From the NCBI GenBank assembly GCA_026008535.1, contig BRKX01000001.1:68956317-69020316 (forward strand): DNA of 64,000 nt, in the 5' to 3' direction. Below the pieces are notes generated by a model, which was not told the DNA's origin, did not search any database, and saw only the letters and a list, made by a program, of their open reading frames with translations. Origin of the DNA: Perilla frutescens. Taxonomy: Eukaryota; Streptophyta; Magnoliopsida; Lamiales; Lamiaceae. Each line of letters begins with the position of its first letter. The first letter of the stretch is position 1. Shown one piece after another: positions 11,820 through 24,213 of the stretch. A program made the translations under genes and the position numbers.

Positions 11820-12964
11820 ACAACAAATACTAGGAAAGATGGAAGAACACGAGAGGGAGACGACGGAAAGAGTAGGAATAAGTTAAAAGAAGTTGGGTTT
11901 TTAGTCATTGCAAAGAAAGAAAACTAGGTTTGTTTTGGAGAAGAAAGTGAGAAATGGTAGTCATATGATATGATCTCTTGCATGCATCCCTTGTTCTTTT
12001 AGGAATTATATTCTTCTACTGTATATACATATATATATCTATCTCTTTTCTTGTTTGATCGATATATTAGTTGGTAAAGTGATGAGTTTAGAACTTCTAC
12101 TTTTGTTTGTGTTTGTGTGCGAAAGCAAATGGCCTATTGCAAGAGTGTGAGGCAATAAGTGAGGAGAAAAGGAAAAGGCAAAGATGCTTTTGACTTAAAG
12201 TTGGGAGGGCAGTTATGAGCTGCTTTGTGGTTAGTAGGGCTGTCTTTTTACGATAAATTATGTTTTTTTCTACTCGCTAGTATTGAATGTGTCCCCAATC
12301 CTAATGTTGTGTTTGAGGAATTTTATGATTATCTGTGGCACCATAGATTATGTTTTCTACTCATTCCTTCAATTCAGTGGGATTGCATATATGGACTGAA
12401 ATATTCGTCAAACAACATTGGTGATTGTGGTACCAAATCATCGCAGTGGAATCGTTTATAAGTCACGCACACACTTTACACTATCTATACGAGATTTTAC
12501 TCTTTTCTTTTCTGAGTAGAAAGACACTATTTTCGAGTTTTGAACTTTTGAGTGGTTGATTTAGGAGCACAATATGATGAGATGCTGCCTTTGTGGATTG
12601 AATTTCAAATTCACGAGTTGCTTCGTGGATGAAATCATGAAACAAGTTCATTGATATTTTTTTTTTTAAATTAGAAGCATGGTAAAATGGGTCATCACTC
12701 TTCACTTTGCAGAAATCGATTTAAAAGTACAATAATTTAAATGTTTTTGAAAAAGTTACAAGAAAGTCCACACCGCCCTCAAAATCGAGTCGTGTTAGAT
12801 TATTTATTTAAGGGAGTTTTTATTTGCACAATTACTTTTACTCTTTGCACTACATCTACTCCCTTGCACTACAATTTTTACTTTTTGCACCACTAATATT
12901 AATAATAATACCCTCCCATTTAAAATATATTTTTTACATAAAATAAAATGTGAAATTAGCTAGC
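11820..12964. other. 3' flank of the receptor kinase gene, no further gene
   Basis: Includes the probable 3' UTR up to roughly 12.06 kb, then AT-rich DNA. Near 12835-12890 the motif CTTTTTGCAC/CTCTTTGCAC is loosely repeated. No coding sequence, RNA gene or clear transposon end is seen. Confidence 0.5.
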
Positions 12965-14739
12965 AGGGTTTATATCGACAAAAGCAAATAATTAAATGGA
13001 AAAAGCAACAGGGTTTAAAAACCATGAGTTTTATCGACAATATGTACTTTTTTTCACAATATTCATTTAAGGGTCCCACAATATCTGAAAAAAACTGACA
13101 CTATTCTGCTTGACATAAATTATCCCAACTTTTAAAATAAAGTCCCCACCAACCCCACGTTGTCTCTCTCTCTCTCCTTTTCACTTTCAATTTGAAGTTA
13201 GGGAAAACAGAACATAAAAAAGCATATCCAACAGCAAAAAAAAAAGAAGAGAAAAAACACATATCCAATTTGTATTAGGATTTCACATGTGAGAATCAAT
13301 TTAATTATACTATAGTGTATAAGTTGTGTGTAAATTTAATATAGCATCGATTAAATTTAAAATAACTGCGATTGATTTTAATAGCATCGACTATTTTAAT
13401 CGATTATTTACAATCGATAATCGATTGTTTTAATCAATTGTAATATTTACAATCGATTATTTTACGATTGATTATTTTAATCGATTATTTACAATTGATT
13501 ATTTTAATCGATTATTTTTACAATCTTCCTCGATTAAATTAAACTTAATTATCAGCGATTAACTCTAATTTTTAAATATCCTCGATTACTTCTAAGAGCC
13601 TCCATCAATTAGTTTTAACCTATACCTCGATTAATTTTAATCTATGCCTCAATTAATAGTAATTTCAATTATGCCTCTATAATTTAATAAGGTCCTCGAT
13701 TAAGTTAAAAAGGTCACGATTACTAGTTCAAATATCCACGATTATTGCTAAAACAGACATCGATTAATTTCAAAGGACCATCGATTACTTTAAATTTAAC
13801 CTCGATTAATTTAGCAAATTATTGAAAACAACAAATAATAAAAGGTTCATAGATTAATAAAAAATTCATCAATTATTCTAAAATATTTATCGATTAATAC
13901 TAACATCGATTAATAAAAAAATTCATCGATTATTCTAAAAGGTTCATCGATTACTAAACTCTTCATCGATTATTCTAAAATATTCATCAATTAAATTATA
14001 AGTGAATTCAATTTATTCATCGATTATATTGTGGCTAACATCAATTAATCCTACAAGCATTGATTATTCTAACTACTTCCTCGATTAGTAAAAAAATGCA
14101 TCGATTAAATTTAGAATAGCATAGATTAATTCTAAGAGCCTAAGAGCCTCCACTAATTCTAAAAAATAACTAGATTAATTATAATAGCCACGATTATAGT
14201 CAAAAACATGAAAATCATAAATATATTACAGATAAAAGGGTACGACATGCGTATCTCTCTCTATCGCCTATTTTCAAATTAAAAAATAATTTATACTTCT
14301 AAAAATTAGTCGATGAATCTTAAAAATTAATCGATGCTTCTTATAAAATAATCGACGCTTCACAAAAATAATCGATGCTGTTTTAAAATTAGTCGATGCT
14401 GCTTAAAAATTAATCTATGCATTACCAAAGTTAATCGATGAACCTTACAACATAATCGATGAACCTTACACTAATCGATGAACCTTGCATGACTATTTTA
14501 AAATAATCGATTCCAAGAATTAATTGATGCGTGCCCAATAATAATCGAGAAATTTATTAGAATTAAAGTTTCAGTCTTAGGCTGTGCATTGTTTAAATAA
14601 ATAACTGACAAAAGTACACTGTGGCAATAATTGAGTGTGGGGACCAACTATTTAATAGTACAAATTGCCTAACAAACTACCTATTTTTAAAAGTTGTTGT
14701 TTTTTCCCAAAAACTATTTACTTTTGTCGATTTTTACCT
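12965..14739. mobile_element. foldback-like inverted-repeat element with ~20-bp ATCGATTA arrays
   Basis: The outer arms are inverted copies. Left TATCGACAAAAGCAAATAAT (from 12973) matches the complement of the right-hand ATTTACTTTTGTCGATTTTT (14716-14735). Further in, CAATATGTAC ... GGGTCCCACA on the left matches CAATTTGTAC ... GGTCCCCACA on the complement of the right. Inside the arms are degenerate tandem units of about 19-21 bp around CATCGATTA: forward orientation from ~13340 to ~14200, reverse (TAATCGATG) from ~14300 to ~14540. No ORF is credible. Arrays of short repeats inside long inverted arms recall Foldback-type elements, or arms of a non-autonomous Mutator element. No target duplication was found, so the ends are approximate. 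Confidence 0.6.
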
Positions 14740-14966
14740 ATTTTGACTTATATAATTTAACATTTTTTTAATACACGAATTAAATTTACTTCAATCCCAC
14801 ATTCGGAAAACAATGGCGGCGAATTTCCCATCGACAATATTGGCATGTTGCCCTATGTTAACTCCAACAATTACTAGCTGTTATTTTTTGGTTTAGTTTC
14901 CAAAAGGACAAAAAATCATATTAAATATGTTAATGATTTTAAAAGCGCAAATACTCTTATATATAA

Positions 14967-15250
14967 GATGTACATCAGACGGTCAACGCGTTGACTGGGT
15001 CAAAGCGTTGACCAAAAAAATAGTTAAAATGGGTGATACTTTTTAGGGACTCAAGTGATATTTTTTTAATTGATACTGATTTTAACAATTTTTTCTTTAT
15101 TTTTTTTCTGGACGATACTTTTTAATGATACAAATGATACTTTTCAATTTTGAAATTGATATTTTTTAGTATTATGAATAATACTAATTTTGACGGATTT
15201 TTTGGTCAACGCATTGACCCGGTCAACGCGTTGACCGTCTGATGTGCATC
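14967..15250. mobile_element. MITE whose inverted repeats are built from W-box cores
   Basis: The left end GATGTACATCAGACGGTCAA and the right end, inverted (GATGCACATCAGACGGTCAA), begin ~55-bp terminal inverted repeats. Each arm carries GGTCAACGCGTTGAC and a second GGTCAA ... TTGACC pair, so the 284-bp element holds eight TTGAC(C/T) cores. The interior has repeated TGATACTTTT phrases and no ORF. A related truncated copy is at 55870-56000. The target duplication is not evident. Confidence 0.75.
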
Positions 15251-15654
15251 TAGTGCACACAAGACCTGCCCTTTTAAAAAATATTAGTATTTCTCCCGTA
15301 CGATATACGAATATTATTATATTCATTTTCAAGTTTATTGCTTAAGAATAGCTGATACTATATTTATAATACTAATAATTAGTATTTTTTCCGTTACGAT
15401 GCACGAAGAACCATTTTATGCATTTTAAATTTATGAAGTAATTACTTTTGGCTTTACTTTAATTTTATTTCACAAAGAGTGTCATTCTATACAATGAAGA
15501 TAAAAAAAAATCATATTTTATCACATTCTCACAATATTTCTTTCCCCTCTTTTCTATCTTCTTTCCAAGAGGGGGCTTTTTCTAAACATTTACAAGGGAA
15601 AAATATATATATACTAGGTTAAGGTAAGAAAAGCCAAAGTAATTACAAAAATGG

Positions 15655-15985
15655 CAACAACACAAAAATCCGCGAAAAGGGGGTCCAGGGCGCGACACGG
15701 GGTCAATCGCGCCTGGGTCGTGTTGCACCTCACGCCTCTCCCAAAGGGAAACCCCCCGCAGTATTGTTGCACACTAGTTGCGTCGTTGATCGCGCTGCAC
15801 GCCGCGCCAAATGGCCTGACCGACCACCCGCGCCTCTGATCGCGCTGCACCTCGCACTCCATCCACTACCAAACATGTTGTAGTGTCTGTGAACTCTGGT
15901 CACGCTGTGGGTAGCGCTGCACACCATGCCAAATGGCGCGAGTGATCACTCGCGTCTCGAGTCGCGCTGCACCTCGCGCCTGTTG
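15655..15985. repeat. GC-rich patch with a ~123-bp tandem repeat
   Basis: An island of GC-rich sequence in very AT-rich DNA. The block GCGCTGCACGCCGCGCCAAATGG ... GCGCTGCACCTCGC near 15788-15860 recurs in diverged form near 15911-15983 (GCGCTGCACACCATGCCAAATGG ... GCGCTGCACCTCGC). Open frames exist on both strands, but they match no protein pattern and differ between the copies. I read it as a non-coding repeat of unknown class. Confidence 0.6.
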
Positions 15986-16848
15986 TTCGAAATGTTCGTT
16001 TTCTTCCGTTTCACGCGTGAGATTGACAATTTAATTAAATAGAGATTTGTGCATCAAAAATCCACTAATAATTCTTAAAATGGTATTGAAATAGCCTTTA
16101 AGTTGTACCAAAAATAGCACAGAAATCTCATATGTCACATATATGCCAATTATATGTTTAGCTACAATTATTGGAATAAGTTGATCAAACCAATGTTTAT
16201 GCATCGGTTACTTCCAATTATTAGTACATATATATTTTCGTTTAAAACACAAAATTGTGAAATAATTAATTAGTTTAATTATCATAATTATATATTGACA
16301 GAATTAACCATTGATAAATTGAGCGGGAAAAGAGTTGTTGCACAATTATATATATATATACACACACACAAAAATATAAATGTTGGGAAATACTTATATA
16401 AGAAATTTTTGTTCCGTATCTACATTAATTAATTACACAATTAATGTGTATATTCTATAGTTTCCGTTGATCATAGAGTTTAAGAACGTAGATGAATTCA
16501 ATAGCCAACCTTAGTATGCATTGTAATGAATTCCATCCACACCATAATTAATTTGGCTTTCATGCTTGCATATTGTTTTTATAAATGATCGAAATTTCGT
16601 AATGCACCGTTGATTTTGAAAGTAACTGATTACCTTAATTTTGTTATATATTAATGATGATTATTAATTTTGGTAAAACACTATTAAAGGATTCACTACT
16701 TTTGGGGTTAATATCCACGTGATTTTTTTGTTATATATTAAATTTTTTACATTATTAAGTTGGCATTGATATTTAATAATTTTAATTTTATGATTTTGAC
16801 AAATATGATAGTTTTGGCGGGACAAAAAAAATAGACTATCATACTTAA

Positions 16849-16907
<59 letters not shown>

Positions 16908-17750
16908 TAGAATGCTTAAAATTTCATCAAATGATACTTTATATATGTGTGTGTGTATATATATAACATTATATTTGTAGTTTTTCAAACTATATGTACA
17001 CGCACATTTACAATTTTTTCAAATTTTAAATTTAATTAAAATTTTGTTCTGTAATATTATATAATTGTAACCCTGTTAAAAATGTGTGACATTCATAAAT
17101 AATGAATTTTGAAAATTGCACCATAAACTAAACACTACAGGATTTCAACATGTTAATTTCATGTTATAAATAATGGTTATACTTATAAGTTCATAAGTTT
17201 CATGTGAAAGACCTGAGTATGAATATCAATCTACCCATTCCGGCTAAAAAAATATTATAAGAATGCTGTTTTAAATTAATGTAAAATTAATATTAATACT
17301 CAACGTTTATAACTTAAATTACGATGAACATTTTATAAATAATTAGTTTTAATTTTTAACACAAAAAAAATACATATTATCAAAAAGTAATAACTTTATA
17401 CGTTTATTTTTTTAATGTTATTAAAAATACTCAATAACTTTACAATTGTGATTTAATAAATATATTGAATATAATTACATTGTTTATTGTGGAGAAAAAT
17501 ATATTTTGCATGTTACAAATTATCCTAAACCCACGACCACCACGATCGTACAATTTTTTATAACATTTATTTGTTAAATGTAAATAAATAAATATACTAA
17601 CTCGCACTACTAACTATAAATAAAACAATCAACTAAAAAAACAATTATAAATAATAAATTTGTGAATACCCACATAAAAAAAAAAAAAAAAAAAAACAAA
17701 GTTGTGAATAGCCAAACGTTGCCTTATTTGTTTTTCCTTAAACCCTTTCA
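15986..17750. other. AT-rich intergenic DNA with microsatellite and SINE-like trace
   Basis: Holds a (AAT)n microsatellite at about 16850-16907 and a poly(A) run near 17678-17695. At 17205-17250 a phrase AAGACCTGAGTATGAATATC followed by CTACCCATTCCGGC and A-runs resembles the 3' half of a tRNA-derived SINE with a broken B-box. No gene is seen. Confidence 0.5.
16850..16907. repeat. (AAT)n microsatellite
   Basis: About 19 AAT units in intergenic DNA. Confidence 0.95.
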
Positions 17751-17871
17751 CTCTCAGCGCTGAAACCCATTTTTTGTTCACAAATCACAGTCGACCAATT
17801 TTCACTCTCAGTGCTGAAACCCATTGTTCACAATCGACCATTTTCTTGCAGTTTAGGGCTCCGTCGGCGAG

Positions 17872-18600
17872 GTAAATCTCTCTCTGAAATCGGGTTTAAT
17901 AACCTATCTGAGGAATTCATTTCATCATATTATAGAAATGGATTTCCTTAATGCTTAAAAATTAACGCATTTTGATAATTCAACCATTTTCAGAAAACTA
18001 ATAATCAGTGCACACTCTCTGCATTTGATTTGTGAATTTGCGACTTGAAATATTTGGATTTCATTTGTTGATTTGTAAATTTGCGACTTGATTTATTTGG
18101 GTTTGGGAGGAGCTAAGTTTTGGAGATTGTTGAATTAAGTGTGGAATGGTGGAAGTAAGTGTACTGCACACATTGATATTGCTTGGATTTTGAGTTTCTT
18201 CTGGGTTTTAAGCACTGCATACTAGGCAGATGTCAGCTAAACTTGAATGTTGGAGCAACAAACTAAACTAAAATGCCATTTGTTGCATTATAATACCACG
18301 ATGCATAAAGACAGATCTTGATTTGGCAGTTCCTGTAACATAATTAGAATATAACTAGTGTTAGTTATACGGTACACATATGAGATTCTACCCCGGTTTT
18401 TTTACTTCTGTGTGATTTGTCAATCGGGGTGCTTCAATCCCCGTTCTTAATGTGATCCTGGCATGGTCCCTGCATGTTTTTTAGCACACATCCTATTGAT
18501 CGTGAAGGAGTTGGATGTTCTGCTCAGTCTGGATATCTTAATGCATTCATTCATGATTCATCATTCTAGGATGAAACTCTCTTAATGCTCATGTTATCAG
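17872..18600 (+). other. probable 5' UTR intron of the EF-Ts gene
   Basis: A donor CGAG|GTAAATC at 17871/17872 follows a short leader containing two near-identical phrases (CACTCTCAGCGCTGAAACCCAT and CACTCTCAGTGCTGAAACCCAT, near 17749 and 17803). An acceptor ATGTTATCAG|GT ends at 18600; an alternative acceptor TCATTCTAG at 18569 is possible. With the 18600 acceptor, the in-frame ATG at 18585 lies in the intron, which favours translation from 18630. Confidence 0.55.
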
Positions 18601-18629
18601 GTTTTTGCTGTAAATCCGTTATAATTGAG

Positions 18630-21600
18630 ATGGGGTTGACACGTGGTATGAAGCGTCCTGTTGAAATTCTATACAAAAGGCTGAGTGGTCCAGTCAATTG
18701 TGGGCATACTTCTGCTTGTGTAGCGCGCAAAGGTGTCTTATTTACTATGCTCTCAGAAACAAATGCTGCTGGAATTACAAATCATTCCAAATTAATCAAT
18801 GGCTTTGGGATACACTTCACTCGAAATTACTCATCTGAAGTGTCTGCATCTGAACAAATAGACCTCATAAAACAGCTGAGGGTGAGAACAAGTGCTCCAA
18901 TAAAGGAAGTGAAGTCCGCTCTTGTTGATTGCAACTGGGACATTGGTGAGCCATGAGCCTAGAAATGTCCTCCTTTCTTTCATTTTCCAATGCTTAGTTT
19001 GTAGCTATGCATCTATGACTCTATTATGATGGATTACTGCAGAGGCTTAGTTTGTAGCTATGCATCTATGACTCTATTATGATGGATTACTGCAGAGGCT
19101 GCACAGAAGGAGTTAAGGAAAAGAGGGGTTGCTCTTGCATCAAAGAAATCTTCTCGAACTGCTGCGGAGGGTTTTCTTGCATTGGCGCAGGATCAAAGGA
19201 AGGCTATCATTGTTGAACTCAATTGTGAAACAGACTTTGTTGCCCGGAATGAAATTTTTCAGTGTTTGGTAAGTATAGGATTCAACTACATTTGTGCTCA
19301 AGTATTTCTATCATCTACTATACTATAAGTTGAATAGTATTTTGATTAAGTAGTATGCCATAATCATCAAAATTGATCTTACTCTTACTCTGAGTATCTT
19401 TTGTTTCCGAGAATTTATACTGCCTTTATGAATCCTAATCATTTTTCCTTCTTTCATTACCGTTTCTTGATCTGTTCACGGATTTGCCTTTCTCTGCAAA
19501 CTATGATTCTTCTAGGCCTTATCCTTGGCAAAATCTGCTTTAGCTCTTGAAGGTTCTTCGCAGGCATCTACAACTATTCCTGTCAGTACCGAGTCTCTGG
19601 AGGTGAGCAACTTTTTTATAAATTTCTGAATAGCTTACTTTTTGTGGCTAGTTAATGATGTTATTATTGTTTGTTCCAGTTTCCACTTTGTTTTAACTTA
19701 TAATTTTTTTATTATATTATATTTTTTATTTCTGAAAATTTCACTTTTTTTTTTTCCTGGCACATGACTTGCATTTACTTTATTCATCAAGTTTTATTAA
19801 ATTTCATGGTTACTATGATATTGCTTTTGCAGGGTCTGAAGATAAGCTTTGACCACCCCAAGTTAACTGGAGAGAAAAATGTTCAAAATGCAATTACAGA
19901 AGTGGCTGCAATGATGGGGGAGAATGTCAAACTTGGAGGGGGGTTTTCAATATCTGCACCTTCATATGGTGTCCTGTCTACATATCTCCATACAAGTCCC
20001 CAGCCTGGTAACAATCTTTCAATTTTCTTATAATGGCTAGACTGATAATTTCTTGTATGACTCTCCTCTTTCTCATGAGGAGCTGATAAATGCGTCTTTT
20101 CAAACATCGAAGTTGATTTGTATGAAATGCTATTTCACTTCTAATATTAGATCAAAGTTCAGGTATAGGACGCATTGCTGGACTTTTATCTCTTGAGGTT
20201 GAGGATAAGAATGCTCCTTTGGATGCTGTTCAGCGTGTTGGATCACAAATAGCAATGCATTTAGTGGCTGCAAAACCATTGTTTCTGACAAAGGAAGATG
20301 TTACTTCTGATGCTCTAGGCAATGAGCGGGATATTCTTAGGTCTCAGGTACTGGTTGAATATTTTTCTTGCAGTAGAAATTCAAAATGCACTTACATTTT
20401 TTTGAATCTGTGATATTTTTTTCACTAAAAGTATGCTTGCTGCCCACCGGATAAGGTTTATGTCTGTTTTGAATATTACTGCTTCCGTGATACTAGATAC
20501 TATCAGATTTCCCCTTTTCATATGAATTTTCGGGCTAACTACCTCGAGAATCTTGAAAGAAGCACTTCACTGGGGCAGAAATGAACTTACACATTTTCCC
20601 TTCAATCATTCTTATTGAACAATGTAGATACATTTCTTGTTGTAAAAGAGAAAGGGTATTCTTTTATGATTGGAGGGATTTTGTTTGCTACTCCGTATAG
20701 GTTTGATATGAATATGACTCATGGCTAATATTCACTGACCTAATGCTTGAAACATGCACTTGTGGGCTTATAAATTAAATATCCAATAAATTTCGATGAT
20801 GCAATATCTGGAGCAATCCAGTAAAGTGTGGATTTTCAAACATTGATTGATTAGAAGGAATCTTTCATATGAAATTATATCTGCCCACATTGAACCCTTT
20901 ATTATACTGAATAAATCTACTGCTTTTCATTTATCTTTTAAAATCATTATTGCCATCTTATAAGACGCAACTTCTATACATGGTTAACAAAAAATATTTG
21001 TCTTCACCTTCAATAATACATGAAGTTGTCCAAAGGGTTTTTATGCCTAGTTTGGGTGTGAGTGGGGAGTCTCCTGGGACTGGATGGTCTAGATTTAATG
21101 TTTGAAGATGGTATATTTTTCCCCTCTCTTTAATGGTCTCTATCCAAGTCATGGAACTTCTATATGTAAATTTTCCCCAAAGTGGATGTCCAGATTTCTA
21201 GATTGGAAGTAAACACTGTTGCTATCTTATCATATGCAGGCAGAAAGTACAGGGAAGTCTCAGATAGCTATAGATAAAATGGTTGAAGGCCGCCTAAGAA
21301 AGTATTTTGAGGAAGTAGTTCTCATGGAGCAAAAGTTTATTGTGGATGACTCAGTAAACATAAAGGTGAGTTAGCCTTTGTCAGATGTTAATGTTCCTGC
21401 TTTCCTTCTCTCTGGCTTGTATTTGTGCCTCAATCTAGTTAATTGAGAAAGAATCCTTTTGAAAACATCCAATTGCCGTAAGACAATTCAAAATGATTCT
21501 ACTAAATGATAAATCTAGTGGAAGGATGATCGAAGGGTTAAAGATGATTAAAGCATTGGAAGATATACTGTCAAATATAAGGCTCTATTAGCTGTTAATC

Positions 21601-22691
21601 TGCAGCATTTATGTCATATTGCTGGTACTCAAAATTACGAAGCATTGATTTGTAAGTGAATTCAGCAACGGATTTTAAACCAATTATCATAATTACAACT
21701 TCTCACAGGATACTTCTTTTTAGTATCAACCAGTTGTGTAGGATGCATGCAGATTTTATGGACTATGTTTGCGAATTGCGACATACATTACAAGGTATTT
21801 TCATTAATATGTTATACCACTTTGCAGAAAGTGCTGGACAAATTGTCCAAGGAAGTAGGATCCACTGTGAAAATTGGGAACTTTCTCCGAGTAGAAGTTG
21901 GTGAAGGGCATAAAAGGTAAATTCTGTCTGCATTTGCACTCTTTCTTAATTCATAACATGGATTGTGTAATTAGTCAACTTTTTGTAATTCTGGTTTATA
22001 AGGTATTGCATGTATTATCACACTTGGATCGTCATAATCTTCAAAACTAATTATTGATGTATTCCACTTTTTTTTCCCTTTTTTTTAAATTGTTTGTCCT
22101 GCCTGTTCCCCTGTTTTTCGTCTTCTTCTCCACCTTCCATCACCACCTCAGAATGCAAGCATAGACTTTTTCCTTCAACAATTTCCTTTTTTTCTCTCTT
22201 TTTTATTTTCCGGTCAATTACTGGGTTTTCTAGTATTTCAAGATTGTTCTTGATTCTGAATGCCAGCCACGTAGCACATACAAACTCCTGATAAATAATA
22301 CTGGAATCTTCAAGCCTGAAAATAATCATGCAACCTCATCCCTTCACCTGAAAACTGAATTGGGCAAACTCTCTCACCTAGTTATTTGAAACCATCATGG
22401 TCTTTAGTGTTTACAAGAAAGAACATGTGCATCATAAGATAATTCTTTTTTCGTTATCTAAACAGAGGACTGAATCATTCGCGCTTCTTAAGTTTAAGAT
22501 GTATATCTTCTGTCCACCCAGAAAACAGGAAAACATAAAATTAGTACAAAACAAGGATTTTCAGTTGAATTTGTTGGCTGCTTTTTGTTAATGTGTCGGT
22601 TTCTCGTCCTTATTCCCACATATTTGATTGGCTTTCTTATTACAGGCTTGAAGCCGCCAGTGGAATAGAACCTCTATCTAAGGTTGCTTAA
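18630..22691 (+). CDS. EFTS: elongation factor Ts, mitochondrial
   Basis: Nucleotide-exchange factor that regenerates EF-Tu-GTP during organellar translation. Eight exons: 18630-18945, 19096-19268, 19516-19602, 19833-20007, 20163-20347, 21240-21365, 21828-21916, 22646-22691; the frame closes to 398 aa. An N-terminal ~60-residue basic/Ser-rich segment looks like a transit peptide. It is followed by a UBA-like helix region (IKQLRVRTSAPIKEVKSAL), the diagnostic EF-Ts motif TDFVARN (151-157), and the core ending in VEGRLRKYFEEVVLMEQ and FLRVEVGEG. The start at 18630 (MGLTRGMKRP) was chosen because it aligns with plant mitochondrial EF-Ts N-termini as I remember them. The single EF-Ts core and ~400-residue length argue against the chloroplast polyprotein form (PETs), which carries S1 domains. 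Its second-exon acceptor is duplicated (see 18992-19097). Confidence 0.93.
18992..19097 (+). repeat. exact 53-bp tandem duplication across a 3' splice site
   Basis: The 53-bp unit from GCTTAGTTTG to TACTGCAGAG is present twice, base for base (18992-19044 and 19045-19097), in EF-Ts intron 1. Each copy contains the acceptor CTGCAG|AG and its upstream region. Only the second AG (19095) keeps EF-Ts in frame. Splicing at the first AG (19042) would read GAG-GCT-TAG and terminate. Confidence 0.95.
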
Positions 22692-24050
22692 AGACTGGGG
22701 GATCCCTTCCCTGATAAGATCAAGGTATTACTGCGGACATTTTTCGGGGCAAAGAGCTTTTTATTTTGTAGAAGTTACTAACTTTGAGAAGCTTAGGGCC
22801 TTCAAGCGTGAATGCTTGAGGAGTTTCAAAGTGAATTTTTGGAGGAACTGCGAATTTCCTATGACATAATTAGAACTAGAATAATCGCCTTTTTCCGTCT
22901 GAATTTTCATCTTGGGATCTAGCATGGCATGTTTCTAGGTGAACAAAGCAGCCCCACACTAATACGATGATTATTATGTTATCGTCTTTGGAGATAATTT
23001 ATGAGCCAACGTACGTATTGTCCTTTGCCCGTAAAACTTATGAAAAAGAGATAAAAAAAAACATGGATTTCAACGATTCCCGACTTGTTATTTACTTTTT
23101 TTTATCAATGCCACACTAAAATTGTATAAAATATTAGTAATAAAAATATATGATAATGGGGTATTTGTGTGCATGAGAATGAGTCATTGAGTCAATCTAA
23201 TTAATAATTAATAATAAAATAATGGCAAAATCTACTGAAAACTCTAAACCTGAACCATAAAATCATGAATCTTGAACTAGAATATGAATTTTGAATCATG
23301 ACAAAAGGTTTGGGAAATTTGAAGTTTGTCTAATTGCTATGCTTTACTTCAATGGGAAAAAACTCCAACGAAGGAAAAATAAAAATGAAAATGAAAATGG
23401 TACCCTATATAAGGATAAGATAAGATATTAAGTAATCAAGAATTCGTAACATTGTAGAATGTCTTGATAAATCAGTTGTATACTACTAAGGGTAATTTCA
23501 AGTCCGTACGAAGAACCATCTAAATTAGTTTTGATATATCACTTGATTACTTGAATAAGTTTTAAAAATTGGTCGACATTGTCCCCTTGGTGCTAGAGTG
23601 AATTAAGTGTGATTTATCTTCGGAATAGTGAATTCAGTATGATTTATCTTCGTTTGTGTTATTTGCATACTATTGTACATGAGTGGAATTTACCCATTGC
23701 GTTCCATTAGTGATTACGGATTACTTTCGTTATAAAAATAAATAAATAAATAAATGAAAATGATCGACATTAAAAATTTAAATGAAATATTGTAAAATAA
23801 TAATCATATCGTACATTCAATATTAAGATATTTCATTTCCCACGTTGCGGTCGAATTCCATAACATAAACACAATTCAATTATTGCGAGTTATTCAAATA
23901 ATCCAAATGGCATTATTGAAATTTATGTTTTAAACCGCTGACTTCCCAGTTTAATTAATTACTTACGACGCCTGAGGCTAAAGACGTCTTTACATAAATG
24001 TGGGAAAAATACCGAATTAAAAAGATGTCAGATCTAAATCTATTCTTCAA
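22692..24050. other. EF-Ts 3' flank and AT-rich intergenic DNA
   Basis: Probable 3' UTR of EF-Ts to about 23.0 kb, then AT-rich sequence with no coding signal, ending at the presumed transcription start area of the TM9 gene near 24.05 kb. Nothing else recognised. Confidence 0.5.
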
Positions 24051-24213
24051 AACCACGCGATACAGCATTGCTGCACACATCCAGCGCCAATCTTCACACA
24101 CTCACATGCGAATTTCACACACAAACTCCACCTTCACGAGAAAAATCTCCATTTCGCCATATAGCTTGTCCTAAACCCTAGTTTCATCCGATCCGAATTC
24201 AGATCTACAGTCG

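Noticed and set aside
13340..14540. Regularly spaced short repeats considered as a CRISPR-like array
   Set aside because: The repeats are only ~9 bp, degenerate, reverse orientation midway and occur in a plant genome; not a CRISPR array.
15614..15927. Overlapping ORFs on both strands of the GC-rich patch
   Set aside because: Long frames are expected in GC-rich DNA; the two tandem copies do not conserve a frame and no family motif is visible.
18585..18629. Upstream in-frame ATG for EF-Ts (15 extra residues)
   Set aside because: With the acceptor at 18600 this ATG is intronic, and the added residues do not resemble plant EF-Ts starts. It is possible only if the 18569 acceptor is used.
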